A stretch of 64,000 bases of DNA from Pedobacter sp. L105 (GTDB taxonomy: Bacteria; Bacteroidota; Bacteroidia; Sphingobacteriales; Sphingobacteriaceae). The stretch lies in NCBI RefSeq assembly GCF_009765875.1, contig NZ_LMUP01000008.1, forward strand, positions 108,938-172,937, written 5' to 3'. Shown here piece by piece: positions 1 through 8,094 of the stretch. Under the pieces are notes generated by a model. It was not told the origin of the DNA and did no database searches. It was given only the letters and a program-made list of their open reading frames with translations. Numbering within the stretch: the stretch's first letter is position 1; each line of letters opens with the position of its first letter. The translations under genes and the position numbers were made by a program.

Positions 1-1
1 T

Positions 2-55
2 TTATGAACCTGAATATTTGTTGTCGCTCTTGGAGAAAATGCTGATGGCCTTTTT
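2..55 (-). pseudogene. IS3 OrfA C-terminal fragment, split off by IS110
   Basis: Reading the minus strand from 55 to 2 gives KKAISIFSKSDNKYSGS and a stop. This is the standard C-terminus of IS3-family OrfA and continues directly from the N-terminal part that stops making sense at 1697. Joined together the two parts would give an OrfA of about 104 residues, the normal length. The orfB frame (overlapping by -1) would start here and leave the window. Confidence 0.75.
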
Positions 56-70
56 CTGTACAACCAAATA

Positions 71-1438
71 TTAAACGGCTGGTAAAGAGCTTTTTAAAAA
101 CATCTTTTCTAGTTCTTCCTTACTCAGTCCAAGTGCGGATATTTTCTTTTCTATTTGTTTAATCTTAAGTGTTTTCTGCCGAGCGCTGTTGGTCTCTACC
201 AGCTCCCTGTTATAAGGTGCTTGTTTGATGATCATGTTCCAGATAATGATGGCTAATTTCCTTGCAGTGGCTATGATGGCGGCTATTCGGCCTTTCCTAA
301 ATGCGATTCGTTTGAAGAACGGTGTCAATTCATGGTCCTTTTGGTTTCCTATAGAATTTGCTGCATGCCGGAGTGATTTTGCAATATAGTTTTTTCCCGA
401 AGCTGTACGGTTACTGATAATCCGACCTCCGCTTATCTTATTGTTGGGTACTAGACCCAGCCAACATGCAAAGCTTTTAGCCGTGGGGAACTTGTTTAGG
501 TCATGGCCCATATTTGTTAAGAGGCAGAGAACGGTATTATAGCTTATCCCATTGATGGCAAACAGATCTGTGTTGAAATAATTAAAGGCAAGGTGAGATA
601 GATTAAATGATGGTGCATGTTTATCCCGTCTCTTTTTATTGGCATTGAGCTGTTTTTGTTCTATTTCCGATACGTCCCTTTTGGGTGCGAATTTGGTGAG
701 TAGCTCCTCAATCACCTGGTCGCATTCCTTGATCTTATGCTCATACAGTTTGTAGAACTCCAAACAGGCCTGCAGTTCGAACAGGAGCTCATCCCTCCAC
801 CAACCATGAAGTGCGTCTGTAATCTCCTGACGGGATCTTTTAACACGGGTACTGACCAATGATGCGAGGCGTTCTGGATCCCTGACCCCTGAGAGTATAG
901 CCTCAATAACGGCCATCCCGGACTCCCCGGTAATGTCTCTTATCGCAACATCAAGTCGAACATTCATTAACCGAAGGCTTTTCTGCATCTTGCTGCTATA
1001 GCGGGCGGACTGTTCCACCAAGTGCGAACGATGATAGTAATAGGTACGCAGCTGCTGAAATGTGTCGCTCAACAGTAAACTTCCTGAAAGGAGTCCCAGC
1101 GAATGGAGCTTCTGTATCCACATACAGTCAACAACGTCAGTTTTACGACCCTTCACGTTCTTGGTTTGGGTTCCTGGCACAAGCAGAACTTCAAACCCTG
1201 CAGCCTGCAGTGCAGAAAACAATGTTTGCCAATAGCTTCCAGTGCTTTCCATTGCTATTGTCATAATTCCTTGTGCGTAGAGATAGATGATGAGCTCTTC
1301 GTGGTCTTTCGTGTAAATACCAAATTCCCTGACATTTTCTTTCAACTGGTCCACGGCAACCATATGGCTGCGAGATCCAACATCAATGCCAGCGGCATTG
1401 GGATGGATAATTTTAAATGAATTGTCCTGTTTTTCCAT
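71..1438 (-). CDS. IS110-family transposase (DEDD recombinase)
   Basis: 455 residues, typical for IS110. The N-terminal DEDD (RuvC-like) domain shows Asp in AGIDVGS (about residue 19), Glu in AMESTG (about 64) and the pair of Asp in GRKTDVVDC (about 102-105). The C-terminal Transposase_20 domain shows the helix-hairpin region around NGISYNTVL and the conserved Ser in the ISGGRIISNRTASGKN segment, which acts as nucleophile in characterised members. Members recombine donor and target DNA guided by a structured RNA. The gene looks intact, with an ATG at 1438 and the stop 15 nt from the element end, so the copy could be active. Confidence 0.93.
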   Translation of the reverse strand: MEKQDNSFKIIHPNAAGIDVGSRSHMVAVDQLKENVREFGIYTKDHEELIIYLYAQGIMTIAMESTGSYWQTLFSALQAAGFEVLLVPGTQTKNVKGRKTDVVDCMWIQKLHSLGLLSGSLLLSDTFQQLRTYYYHRSHLVEQSARYSSKMQKSLRLMNVRLDVAIRDITGESGMAVIEAILSGVRDPERLASLVSTRVKRSRQEITDALHGWWRDELLFELQACLEFYKLYEHKIKECDQVIEELLTKFAPKRDVSEIEQKQLNANKKRRDKHAPSFNLSHLAFNYFNTDLFAINGISYNTVLCLLTNMGHDLNKFPTAKSFACWLGLVPNNKISGGRIISNRTASGKNYIAKSLRHAANSIGNQKDHELTPFFKRIAFRKGRIAAIIATARKLAIIIWNMIIKQAPYNRELVETNSARQKTLKIKQIEKKISALGLSKEELEKMFLKSSLPAV

Positions 1439-1696
1439 ACCTTGAAAAAATTAATGACCTCAGGAATGCTATGAATAGTTAAAATTTTTCTGTACGGGAT
1501 TCTTTTTCAAGATCACCATTTCATTCATCAAATGTTCATCTATAATAATGAACATACAGCATCCGGCCCAGATTTTAAGAAGGACTTAGCCAGTACCATT
1601 AAAAGCCCGGGGCTCGCTGAGAGTCAAGACAATTTACGAAAATTTAGCCTATTTATGTTGTATTGGTAATTCCACAGATTGGGCGCCGTAGAACGA
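1439..1696 (-). ncRNA. candidate IS110 bridge RNA region
   Basis: This is the 258-nt non-coding left end of the element, placed where IS621-type elements encode their bridge RNA. The minus-strand transcript contains GTACAGAAAAA (plus-strand 1485-1495), identical over 11 nt to the other end of the element and its flank (51-61). That is what a left donor guide should look like. Just downstream in the RNA, AACUAUU (1474-1480) can pair with six of seven bases at the left end start (AATCGTT), a possible right donor guide. No convincing target-binding loop was assigned. The RNA limits and fold are not determined; this is inference from family knowledge. Confidence 0.45.
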
Positions 1697-1960
1697 TTTT
1701 AATATATCCCGCTCCATCTGCGTTTCACGCAGTTCTTTTTTCAAATTAGCCAGCTCTTGCTCAGCTGCGCTGAGAATAACTTTCCCATTCCCAGGAAAAC
1801 TGCTCTCCTGCTTGCTAGAGAATTCCTTTCGCCATCTATATAGCAAAGTCACATTGATATCCAGTTCTTTCGCAAGGGCAATCAGATCTGTACGGGTATT
1901 ACTGAGTTCAACGCTCATCAGCTTGAACTCCTTCGGGTATGCTTTTCTCTCTCGTGACAT
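1697..1960 (-). pseudogene. IS3-family OrfA, N-terminal part
   Basis: About 88 residues of a normal IS3 OrfA: the helix-turn-helix part (YPKEFKLMSVELSNTRTDL to NVTLLYRWRKEF) and the leucine-zipper part (LANLKKELRETQMERDILK). The open frame runs on to 1649 but the last 15 codons are IS110 sequence and unlike OrfA. OrfA binds the IS ends and forms a fusion with OrfB by frameshifting; here it is inactivated by the IS110 insertion. Confidence 0.85.
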
Positions 1961-2005
1961 AATTTCTGTTAAGATAAGTAATCCTCTTAACTCTGTGTCT
2001 ACTCA

Positions 2006-2284
2006 AATATAGCATCTCCAGACCGTTTAAAAGGAATTGAAGATTGCTTACAGGATTTAATTGATAAAGTCAAAAAGAATGATTCTGATAAACAAGACAA
2101 TAGCCCATCAGAAGATATTTCATATACAATTAAAGAACTTGCTGTTTATCTTGAATGCTCTAAATCAACGGTTCATAGGTATAAGGATAATAAAGCTATT
2201 CCATACTATCAAGTTGGTAGAAAAGTATCATTTAAGAAAAGTGAAGTTGATAAGGCTAGATCATCGCTAAAAAAAAGAAGGTGA
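2006..2284 (+). pseudogene. excisionase-like HTH protein, N-terminus cut off by IS3
   Basis: The plus-strand frame from 2006 to the TGA at 2282-2284 reads through a coiled segment (RLKGIEDCLQDLIDKVKK), a linker, and a MerR/excisionase-type HTH_17 domain (YTIKELAVYLECSKSTVHRY ... IPYYQVGRKVSFKKSEV). This matches the small Bacteroidetes DNA-binding proteins of mobile elements. There is no start codon in frame: the next upstream codons belong to the IS3 end and a stop lies at 1988. About ten residues and the promoter appear lost. The only long open frame here in another phase is a shadow. Confidence 0.65.
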
Positions 2285-2496
2285 ATTAAATAAAATCCAA
2301 CATTACTTTAAATGATTTCAATAAATATTTATTGAAAGCTAATTTTCAATAAGTTATAACGACCGAGATACAAATGAGTTACAAAAAAACATTTATGAAA
2401 TTGTACTGAGACGACTTAGATACTTTTTTTTCAAGAAGCGATATCGCCTGATTTAACACGCAGTTAGTAAACATAATTTTCGCAAAGAAGCATCCT

Positions 2497-3606
2497 CTAC
2501 AATTCTTTATAAAACGGATAGTCAGTGTAGCCGTGTTCACCGCCTTCAATAAATGTTTTGCGATCATACTCATTAAGAGAAAATCCATTCCTCATTCGTT
2601 CAATTAGGTCTGGATTGGCAATAAAGTTACGACCAAAAGCCACGAGGTCAGCATCACCATCTTCTAAAATTTCTTCTGCATCTTTCTGGCTAAATCCACC
2701 AGCAACTATGATATTCCCTTTATATATATTCCGTAGACGATTAGCAGCAACTGGCTTTAAGCCAATTTCTTTAATATCAGTACCATCCATACGCGGTTCA
2801 ATCAGATGCAAATAGGCAAGGTTAAACTGATTAAGCATTTGTGCAACATAGCTAAAAAGAGTGATGGGATCACTATCGTAAACTCCGCCATATGTGCCGC
2901 TAGGCGAAAGCCGAACCCCAACTCTCCCATTTCCCCAAACATCTATTAGTGCCTGTGTAACTTCTAAAAGAAATCTTGTACGATTTTCTAAAGATCCACC
3001 ATATTGATCTGTACGTCTATTGGTACCGTCTTGAAGAAACAAGTCTACAAGATAACCATTAGCGCCATGAAGTTCAACACCATCAAAACCTGCTTCTTTT
3101 GCAAGTTTAGAAGCTTCACGATAATCTTCAATAATCTGAGCTATTTCATTATTCTCTAGTGCACGATTTGGACTTGCAGGAACGAGTCCATTTTTAGTAC
3201 GAGCTAAACCAAAATAATTAATTTTTGAAGGACCAACGGGTAAAGTACCCGTTGGTAAAAGATCAATATGCGACTTCAGTCCTACATGCCATAATTGCAA
3301 AAATATAACGCTTCCTTTAGCATGAACAGCCGAAGTAATTTTCTGCCATTCTGCAACCTGTAGCTGATTATAAATACCAGGTGCATTTAGAAATCCCCGC
3401 GCAGCCCTAGAAATAATAGCCCCTTCAGTAATAATCAGCGCGCCTTTGGTCGCGCGCTGACTATAATATTCTCGCATTAAAGCTGTCGGCACATCGTTTT
3501 CATCAGCACGCAATCTAGTTAAAGGAGCCATAACAATACGGTTGAATAATGTAAACTTCCCCATATTAAATGGAGAAAACAGCATAGATCTTTTTTTATC
3601 ATTCAT
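2497..3606 (-). CDS. Old Yellow Enzyme family flavin oxidoreductase (NemA-like)
   Basis: 369 residues with the FMN TIM barrel of alkene reductases. It reduces activated C=C bonds or nitro groups of electrophiles using NAD(P)H. The N-terminal MAPLTRLRA motif and the catalytic HGANGY motif (His180, Asn183, Tyr185) are intact, as is the FMN-binding Arg in VRLSP (about 232) and the C-terminal GRNFIANPDL phosphate-binding segment. It is last in a minus-strand operon, only 2 nt after a diverged paralogue and behind an SDR. A TetR operator precedes the operon. Cytoplasmic, likely induced by electrophilic compounds. Confidence 0.92.
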   Translation of the reverse strand: MNDKKRSMLFSPFNMGKFTLFNRIVMAPLTRLRADENDVPTALMREYYSQRATKGALIITEGAIISRAARGFLNAPGIYNQLQVAEWQKITSAVHAKGSVIFLQLWHVGLKSHIDLLPTGTLPVGPSKINYFGLARTKNGLVPASPNRALENNEIAQIIEDYREASKLAKEAGFDGVELHGANGYLVDLFLQDGTNRRTDQYGGSLENRTRFLLEVTQALIDVWGNGRVGVRLSPSGTYGGVYDSDPITLFSYVAQMLNQFNLAYLHLIEPRMDGTDIKEIGLKPVAANRLRNIYKGNIIVAGGFSQKDAEEILEDGDADLVAFGRNFIANPDLIERMRNGFSLNEYDRKTFIEGGEHGYTDYPFYKEL

Positions 3607-3608
3607 TG

Positions 3609-4739
3609 CTACGAGTTAAATACCGGTATATGGGATATAAAAGGATAATCAGTATATCCCTCAGGAGATGATCCATAATATCCTTCAGGGCGCTGCGGAT
3701 TTAATGATGCACCTATTAAAAGCCTTTCAACGAGATCGGGGTTGGCTATATATTCCCTTCCAAAGGCAATGGCATCCACCTCTTCACTGGAAACAAGATT
3801 TTCAGCATGATCCGGCTCAATATCAACGTTTAGTATTATTTTTCCAAAATAATGCTTGCGCGCATGATTTAGTACATCATCTCCCTGTAATGCAACTAAC
3901 GGAGTTCCGTTTAGATCTGCCAACTGGCGCATTAGTAACAAATGAGATAATTTATACTGGTTCAACTTATTATAAACGTATTCTAACGTCTTGAGTGTTG
4001 ATGGAACAGCTTTAAAGATACCCTGTTCATTCAGCATAGGACCGGTTTTTATGCTCACTCTTTCTGCTGGCCAAATTGTAAGTACTGCATCAAGAACTTC
4101 GAATAAAAATCTCGCCCGATTTTCAATATTACCACCGTATAAGTCAGTTCTTTGATTAGTTGACTCATGCAGGAATTGCATAATCAAATAAATATAACCA
4201 GCTTGTAATTGAACTCCATCAAATCCAGCATCTTTAGCAAATTGCGCAGATTTACGAAAGTCCTCTACCGCTTGTTGAATATCACTTAACGTCATTTCCT
4301 GGGGAACTTCACTCATTTTAAGTCCGTCCTTAACATGCACCATCTGCAATGGATTTATAGCAGAAGGGGCTAGGGGCAAACGCCCATCTTCGAAGAACTC
4401 TGATAGCGATATTGATCCCTGATGCCAGAGCTGCGCAAAAATGAGACCGCCCTTTGCATGCACCGCACTGGTAATATGTTCCCACGCTCTGGATTGTTCA
4501 ATATTATAAAGTCCTGGAGCGCCATACCATCCTTGTCCTCTTTCGCTTACCCAAGTACCTTCACTAATAATCAGTCCAGCTGTAGCCCGCTGCTCATAAT
4601 ATTCACGCATAAGATCTGTAGGAACATGTCCCGGATTGTTTGCGCGTGTCCGGGTTAATGGAGCCATTATTATTCGATTCTTTAAGTGTAAGTCTCCTAA
4701 AATTAACGGCGAGTGTAACGTATTTATTTGCTTATCCAT
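3609..4739 (-). CDS. Old Yellow Enzyme paralogue lacking catalytic His/Asn
   Basis: 376 residues, clearly the same fold and family as the downstream gene: MAPLTRTRAN near the start, STNQRTDLYGGNIENRARF in the middle, FGREYIANPDLVERL near the end. The catalytic segment is changed. Where the neighbour has VELHGANGYL, this protein has VQLQAGYIYL, so the substrate-binding His is Gln179 and the Asn is Tyr182. The usual R-L-S-P at the FMN site is IKTGP (Lys231). The frame is intact and well kept, so it may have another activity or a structural or binding role rather than being dead. It lies in an operon with the active paralogue (2-nt gap) and an SDR (33-nt gap). Confidence 0.85.
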   Translation of the reverse strand: MDKQINTLHSPLILGDLHLKNRIIMAPLTRTRANNPGHVPTDLMREYYEQRATAGLIISEGTWVSERGQGWYGAPGLYNIEQSRAWEHITSAVHAKGGLIFAQLWHQGSISLSEFFEDGRLPLAPSAINPLQMVHVKDGLKMSEVPQEMTLSDIQQAVEDFRKSAQFAKDAGFDGVQLQAGYIYLIMQFLHESTNQRTDLYGGNIENRARFLFEVLDAVLTIWPAERVSIKTGPMLNEQGIFKAVPSTLKTLEYVYNKLNQYKLSHLLLMRQLADLNGTPLVALQGDDVLNHARKHYFGKIILNVDIEPDHAENLVSSEEVDAIAFGREYIANPDLVERLLIGASLNPQRPEGYYGSSPEGYTDYPFISHIPVFNS

Positions 4740-4772
4740 TATGTTAATTATACCGTTGGTTTCGATAAGATG

Positions 4773-5513
4773 TTAATTACTATTCATAATTGCTAACGCA
4801 TTTTCTGGAGAGGCCAATAGCGCGCGGTACATATCTTCAGTGACACCGCTTCTGACAGAGAAATTGTCGCCAAGCAACGCCTTAATCAGGTCTTTTGCAA
4901 TAACTTCTGGAGCTATTTTAGGTGTATCTAAACCAGCAGTCATTTCGGTATCCACCAGTGGCGGGAAAACCTCGAAGACTTTTACGTCTGCATCTTCTCT
5001 TTCCAGATGTAATCTAAGAGATTGAGAATAAGAATGCAAGGCTGCTTTAGATGCAGAATAGGTAACTGCATAAATAGATGGTACATAAGCCAATACAGAA
5101 GCGACATTCACTATCGCAGCATCACCTCTATCTCTAAGATCTGGCAGGAACTGGTTGATCAGATTTACTACAGCGTGAAAATTAATATCCATTTCCTGTT
5201 TTGTCTTTTCTTTAAATTCCTCTGAGAATACTGCTGGAACATAAAATGAAACACCAGCATTGTTGATCAGTATATCAATGCCACCATGATCAAATTTTAC
5301 AGTTTCAACCAGAAGTTTAACGTCTGCATCACTGCTGACATCAGCAACTATATATTCTGCATTTTTTAGAGACCCGACAGCGCTCTTCAGTTTTTCTTCA
5401 TTACGACCAACGAGAATTACGTGCGCTCCACCTTCTGTAAACGTTTTTGCAATGCTAAACCCGATGCCCGAACCTCCGCCGGTTATCAGCGCTTTTTTGT
5501 TTTGAATATTCAT
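4773..5513 (-). CDS. short-chain dehydrogenase/reductase (DltE-like)
   Basis: 246 residues, classical SDR. It has the NADP(H)-binding TGGGSGIG motif at residues 11-18, the NNAG motif at about 84-87, and the catalytic Ser139, Tyr152 and Lys156 (SVLAYVPSIYAVTYSASK). The oxidoreductase substrate is unknown; the DltE/YdfG type often acts on short hydroxy acids or aldehydes. It is first in a minus-strand operon with two OYE genes. The 89-nt gap to the upstream TetR gene carries an ACCTAC/GTAGGT inverted repeat that also stands before tetR, so it is probably repressed by that regulator. Confidence 0.9.
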   Translation of the reverse strand: MNIQNKKALITGGGSGIGFSIAKTFTEGGAHVILVGRNEEKLKSAVGSLKNAEYIVADVSSDADVKLLVETVKFDHGGIDILINNAGVSFYVPAVFSEEFKEKTKQEMDINFHAVVNLINQFLPDLRDRGDAAIVNVASVLAYVPSIYAVTYSASKAALHSYSQSLRLHLEREDADVKVFEVFPPLVDTEMTAGLDTPKIAPEVIAKDLIKALLGDNFSVRSGVTEDMYRALLASPENALAIMNSN

Positions 5514-5563
5514 TTTTTTTAATTTTTGTTATGTTAGATATTTATTTTAAAACACTACAATTA

Positions 5564-5585
5564 ACCTACTTACTAATAGGTAGGT
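5564..5585. promoter_or_regulatory. TetR-type operator before SDR/OYE operon
   Basis: Inverted repeat ACCTAC-N10-GTAGGT between the TetR gene and the SDR. The flanks ACCTACTT and TAGGTAGGTT are shared with the repeat at 6189-6206 in front of the TetR gene itself. This supports one regulator for both promoters. The binding is inferred from symmetry, recurrence and position. Confidence 0.65.
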
Positions 5586-5602
5586 TTGCTGGGCAAATTT
5601 TT

Positions 5603-6163
5603 TTATTTGATTTTTAATGACCTTCTCAACTGTTCTATAACCTCACGAAAATAACTTTCGCCTGCAAGACGCCCCATTTGTAACGAACCAGGTAATGATA
5701 CGAACCAACTGGTGACCATGTCATCAACCGAAGAGTCAAAATGAAAGTTGCCTGTATCAATACCTTCTTTAAACACTTGAGTTAGCCAGCTTTTTATACT
5801 AGCAGCATATTGCCGGATGGCCTCCTGAATTTTTTCTGGAATATTATTATATATAGATCCGAAGGTGCTGATCATACAAAGTTTACGTCCTTGGTTAAAA
5901 TAGTTAACGTAATTGTTGAGAACGGCTTCAAGTTTATCAGCAGGATCAGATGTGTCTAAATATTTCACCATCGCTGCAAAATCACTTTTGTCTTTTTCAA
6001 TAACAGCAATAGCAAGATCCTCCTTTGAGGGAAAGTAATGATGTATAGAAGCATTTTGGATATTTAACTGTTCAGAAACCTGCTTGTAGCTGAAAGAATG
6101 ATATCCAATTTGCTGGATAAGGTCTCTGCTCAATTCAACTATTTTTTCCCTTGTATTATTCAT
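5603..6163 (-). CDS. TetR-family repressor of the SDR/OYE operon (predicted)
   Basis: 186 residues from ATG 6163 (MNNTREKIVELS); the longer frame to 6184 would need a TTG start inside the operator. An N-terminal HTH (YKQVSEQLNIQNASIHHYFPSKEDL, about 28-52) is followed by an all-helical ligand domain. The ACCTAC/GTAGGT repeat overlaps its own -7 box (TATATTTG on the minus strand, 6182-6189) and recurs before the following SDR, so autoregulation and control of the SDR/OYE operon are likely. The ligand is unknown; an electrophilic substrate of the reductases is a fair guess. Confidence 0.88.
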   Translation of the reverse strand: MNNTREKIVELSRDLIQQIGYHSFSYKQVSEQLNIQNASIHHYFPSKEDLAIAVIEKDKSDFAAMVKYLDTSDPADKLEAVLNNYVNYFNQGRKLCMISTFGSIYNNIPEKIQEAIRQYAASIKSWLTQVFKEGIDTGNFHFDSSVDDMVTSWFVSLPGSLQMGRLAGESYFREVIEQLRRSLKIK

Positions 6164-6181
6164 TGTTTGACTAATAATATC

Positions 6182-6206
6182 CAAATATACCTACTTGTAG
6201 GTAGGT
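6182..6206 (-). promoter_or_regulatory. tetR promoter and operator
   Basis: Minus-strand -7 box TATATTTG (6182-6189), matching the Bacteroidetes TAnnTTTG consensus, abuts the inverted repeat at 6189-6206. The repeat can be read as ACCTAC-N2-GTAGGT or ACCTAC-N6-GTAGGT. A bound repressor would block the promoter. Confidence 0.65.
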
Positions 6207-6300
6207 TGCAAGAAAAAAGAAATAATGCCGTTAAAGATTACAATAGAAAGACAGGATGAGTCCCTGCAAACTATCGTGTCTTTTTGAAGTTAAATAAAAA

Positions 6301-7053
6301 TTAAGCCTGCGTTCCTCCGTCTATATTAATGGTAGCACCGGTTATAAAACCTGCCTCTGCACTAACGAGAAAATTTACCAATGCTGCAATCTCTTCTACT
6401 GTTCCATAGCGTTTCAAGGCATTCTTTGATTTAAAATAATCAGCTAAAGGTCCTTCATCGGGGTTCATATCCGTAGCAACAGGTCCAGGCTGAATAACAT
6501 TTACAGTAATTCCCTTTGCTCCTAAATCCCATGCATACCCACGTGCATAGGCTGCGGCTGCAGCTTTTGTAGCGCCATAATCAGTTGCGGTTGGTGAACC
6601 GACACTTGAGCCAGATGTTGACCCAATGATCACTATACGACCACCGTCTCCCATAATTTTTGAAGCTGCACGTACGGCTGCCGGTATGGCTCGAACGTTG
6701 ATATCAAGCTGTCTATCATACTGCTCTTCCAATTCATCGGCTTGTTCGATAGGCCCTAAAACAATTATTCCCGCGTTGCTAACTAGAATATCCAGTTTTC
6801 CGAAGCTATCAGCTGCCTTTTTTACCGCTGCTGCAATTGACTTTGGATTACCACTGTCTGCGTAAATCGCCAAAGCTTTTGTTCCATTTTTAACAAGTTC
6901 AGCAACAATTGCATCCGCTTTTTCTGCTGATGATTCACTTACATAGGTAAATGCAACATCTGCACCTTCAGCAGCAAGCTTCTTAACGATTCCTGCGCCT
7001 ATTCCACGACTTCCACCTGTAACGAGTGCAGCCTTTCCAATTAATTTTGACAT
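6301..7053 (-). CDS. SDR-family oxidoreductase (FabG-like)
   Basis: 250 residues, standard classical SDR length. It has the cofactor motif TGGSRGIG at about 12-19, NAG at about 93-95, catalytic Ser145, Tyr159 and Lys163 (TDYGATKAA), and the C-terminal INIDGGTQA ending of the FabG-like group. It probably reduces a carbonyl with NADPH; the substrate is unknown. It lies 137 nt upstream of the TetR start and points the same way, but the TetR gene has its own promoter, so it is likely a separate unit. Confidence 0.9.
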   Translation of the reverse strand: MSKLIGKAALVTGGSRGIGAGIVKKLAAEGADVAFTYVSESSAEKADAIVAELVKNGTKALAIYADSGNPKSIAAAVKKAADSFGKLDILVSNAGIIVLGPIEQADELEEQYDRQLDINVRAIPAAVRAASKIMGDGGRIVIIGSTSGSSVGSPTATDYGATKAAAAAYARGYAWDLGAKGITVNVIQPGPVATDMNPDEGPLADYFKSKNALKRYGTVEEIAALVNFLVSAEAGFITGATINIDGGTQA

Positions 7054-7452
7054 TTTTATTTTTTTAATGATGAATAATCTAGCTTATTAGCATTTTGTTT
7101 AATTATCCGGACCTAGCCGGCAATAATTACCAGAATGTGTCATTTTCGTTTGGTCTCGCTTTTTCCAATAGGACAGACTGATTTTTTATTTTATCCTCCT
7201 GCTCATTATCCATTTTAAAAACCTAATTATTTGACTTTACAAAAGTATACTAAATTGACTTATTTATAGAAAAATAATTATAATATGACCGTTAAAATCA
7301 AATTTTAAATATATATTTATCTATCTATCAATATTTTAAAAATATAATAAATTATAAGATTACAATAAAATGAATTAAATAGTCATTATGTCCTATTTTA
7401 AATAACAATTACATAACCATAAAAAAAATGAAAATTTTGTATTTCAGGCACT
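7054..7452. other. intergenic region, AT-rich
   Basis: About 400 nt between an SDR (leftward) and a TetR gene (rightward). It is very AT-rich with a palindromic AGTATACT near 7243. No convincing gene, clean operator or terminator was found. It presumably holds both divergent promoters. Confidence 0.5.
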
Positions 7453-7482
7453 TTGTCCTACTTTTACAAAAAAAAATCGATT

Positions 7483-8094
7483 TTGGGAAAAGCAGAAAAA
7501 ACGAAGCAACTCATCATTGAAAGAGCTGCACCTATATTTAATGTCAGGGGAATTGCCGGTACATCGGTTGACGATGTAATCAAGGCTTCAGGCGTAACTA
7601 GAGGTTGTCTCTATGGACACTTTAAGACGAAGGATGCTTTGGCTTCGGCTTATGTAGATTTTGTGCTGGAGATGCAAAAAGAACAACGTGATTTGCGTAT
7701 GAACGCTGAATCCTCGTCTAAAGGAAAGTTAATTGCTTTTATAAATATTTGGAAAAATCCGCTGTTTTCAATTATTGATGGGGGCTGTGCCCTTGTAAAT
7801 CTCGCCACAGAAGTTGACGATACAATTCCCAGTTTAAGAAAAAAGGTTAAGGAGCAATTAGTAGAAAACATCAATTTATTTACTTCGCTGCTCAAGCAAG
7901 GCATTGCGAGGGGAGAATTTTTGGATACTCTTATTCCTGAACACTTTGGCATTAAAATGTTTACTTCAATAGAAGGTGCTATGGTGATTTCCCGCGCCAT
8001 GAATGACGCAAAACCTATGCAAACACTTATAAAGGCACTCAAGGCAGAATTAAGCTCATATAGCATTAATAATAGTTTGGACCCTGAAATCTAA
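7483..8094 (+). CDS. TetR-family regulator (LmrA/YxaF-like C-terminus)
   Basis: About 203 residues. The HTH (SVDDVIKASGVTRGCLYGHF) is followed by the GGC-containing motif of the LmrA/YxaF-type TetR group (DGGCALVNLATEVDD). It lies 264 nt upstream of an alpha/beta hydrolase, repeating the TetR-hydrolase pairing at 9.4-11 kb. No ATG is in frame: the frame opens with TTG at 7453, and family alignment starts at GKAEKTKQLI, preceded by TTG at 7483. An ATG at 7428 lies in another frame upstream of a run of nine or ten A, so a frameshift by slippage or mutation is possible. Confidence 0.8.
   Translation: MGKAEKTKQLIIERAAPIFNVRGIAGTSVDDVIKASGVTRGCLYGHFKTKDALASAYVDFVLEMQKEQRDLRMNAESSSKGKLIAFINIWKNPLFSIIDGGCALVNLATEVDDTIPSLRKKVKEQLVENINLFTSLLKQGIARGEFLDTLIPEHFGIKMFTSIEGAMVISRAMNDAKPMQTLIKALKAELSSYSINNSLDPEI

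Larger units (their letters stand above)
56..1696 (-). mobile_element. IS110-family insertion sequence inside IS3 orfA
   Basis: The limits come from the interrupted orfA frame: coding sense is lost at about 1697 and regained at about 55, giving about 1.64 kb. There are no obvious terminal inverted repeats or target duplication beyond a run of A, as known for IS110. The non-coding part is asymmetric: about 258 nt lie upstream of the transposase and only about 15 nt downstream. This is the layout of the IS110 subgroup that encodes its bridge RNA at the left end. The exact core dinucleotide cannot be fixed because the junction lies in an A run. Confidence 0.8.
1..2005 (-). mobile_element. IS3-family insertion sequence, partial, interrupted by IS110
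   Basis: The element runs right to left. Its orfA starts at 1960, is interrupted at about 1697, and resumes at about 55-2 with a typical IS3 OrfA ending (KAISIFSKSD...). The orfB transposase should follow to the left, outside the window. The outer end is placed near 2005 because the minus-strand sequence there begins TGAGTAGACAC, an IS3-like TG start, and because a truncated host reading frame begins right after it. The exact terminal repeat cannot be confirmed with only one end visible. Confidence 0.7.

Noticed and set aside
1060..1420. Plus-strand open frames opposite the IS110 transposase
   Set aside because: They overlap a well-conserved transposase on the other strand and have no recognisable features.
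1561..1610. Target-binding loop of the IS110 bridge RNA (TTAAAA and GCTTTTAA stretches)
   Set aside because: Resemblance to the A-rich target is too short and low in complexity to assign guides.
2061..2270. 69-codon plus-strand open frame
   Set aside because: It is a shadow of the truncated HTH frame, which shows real domain motifs in another phase.
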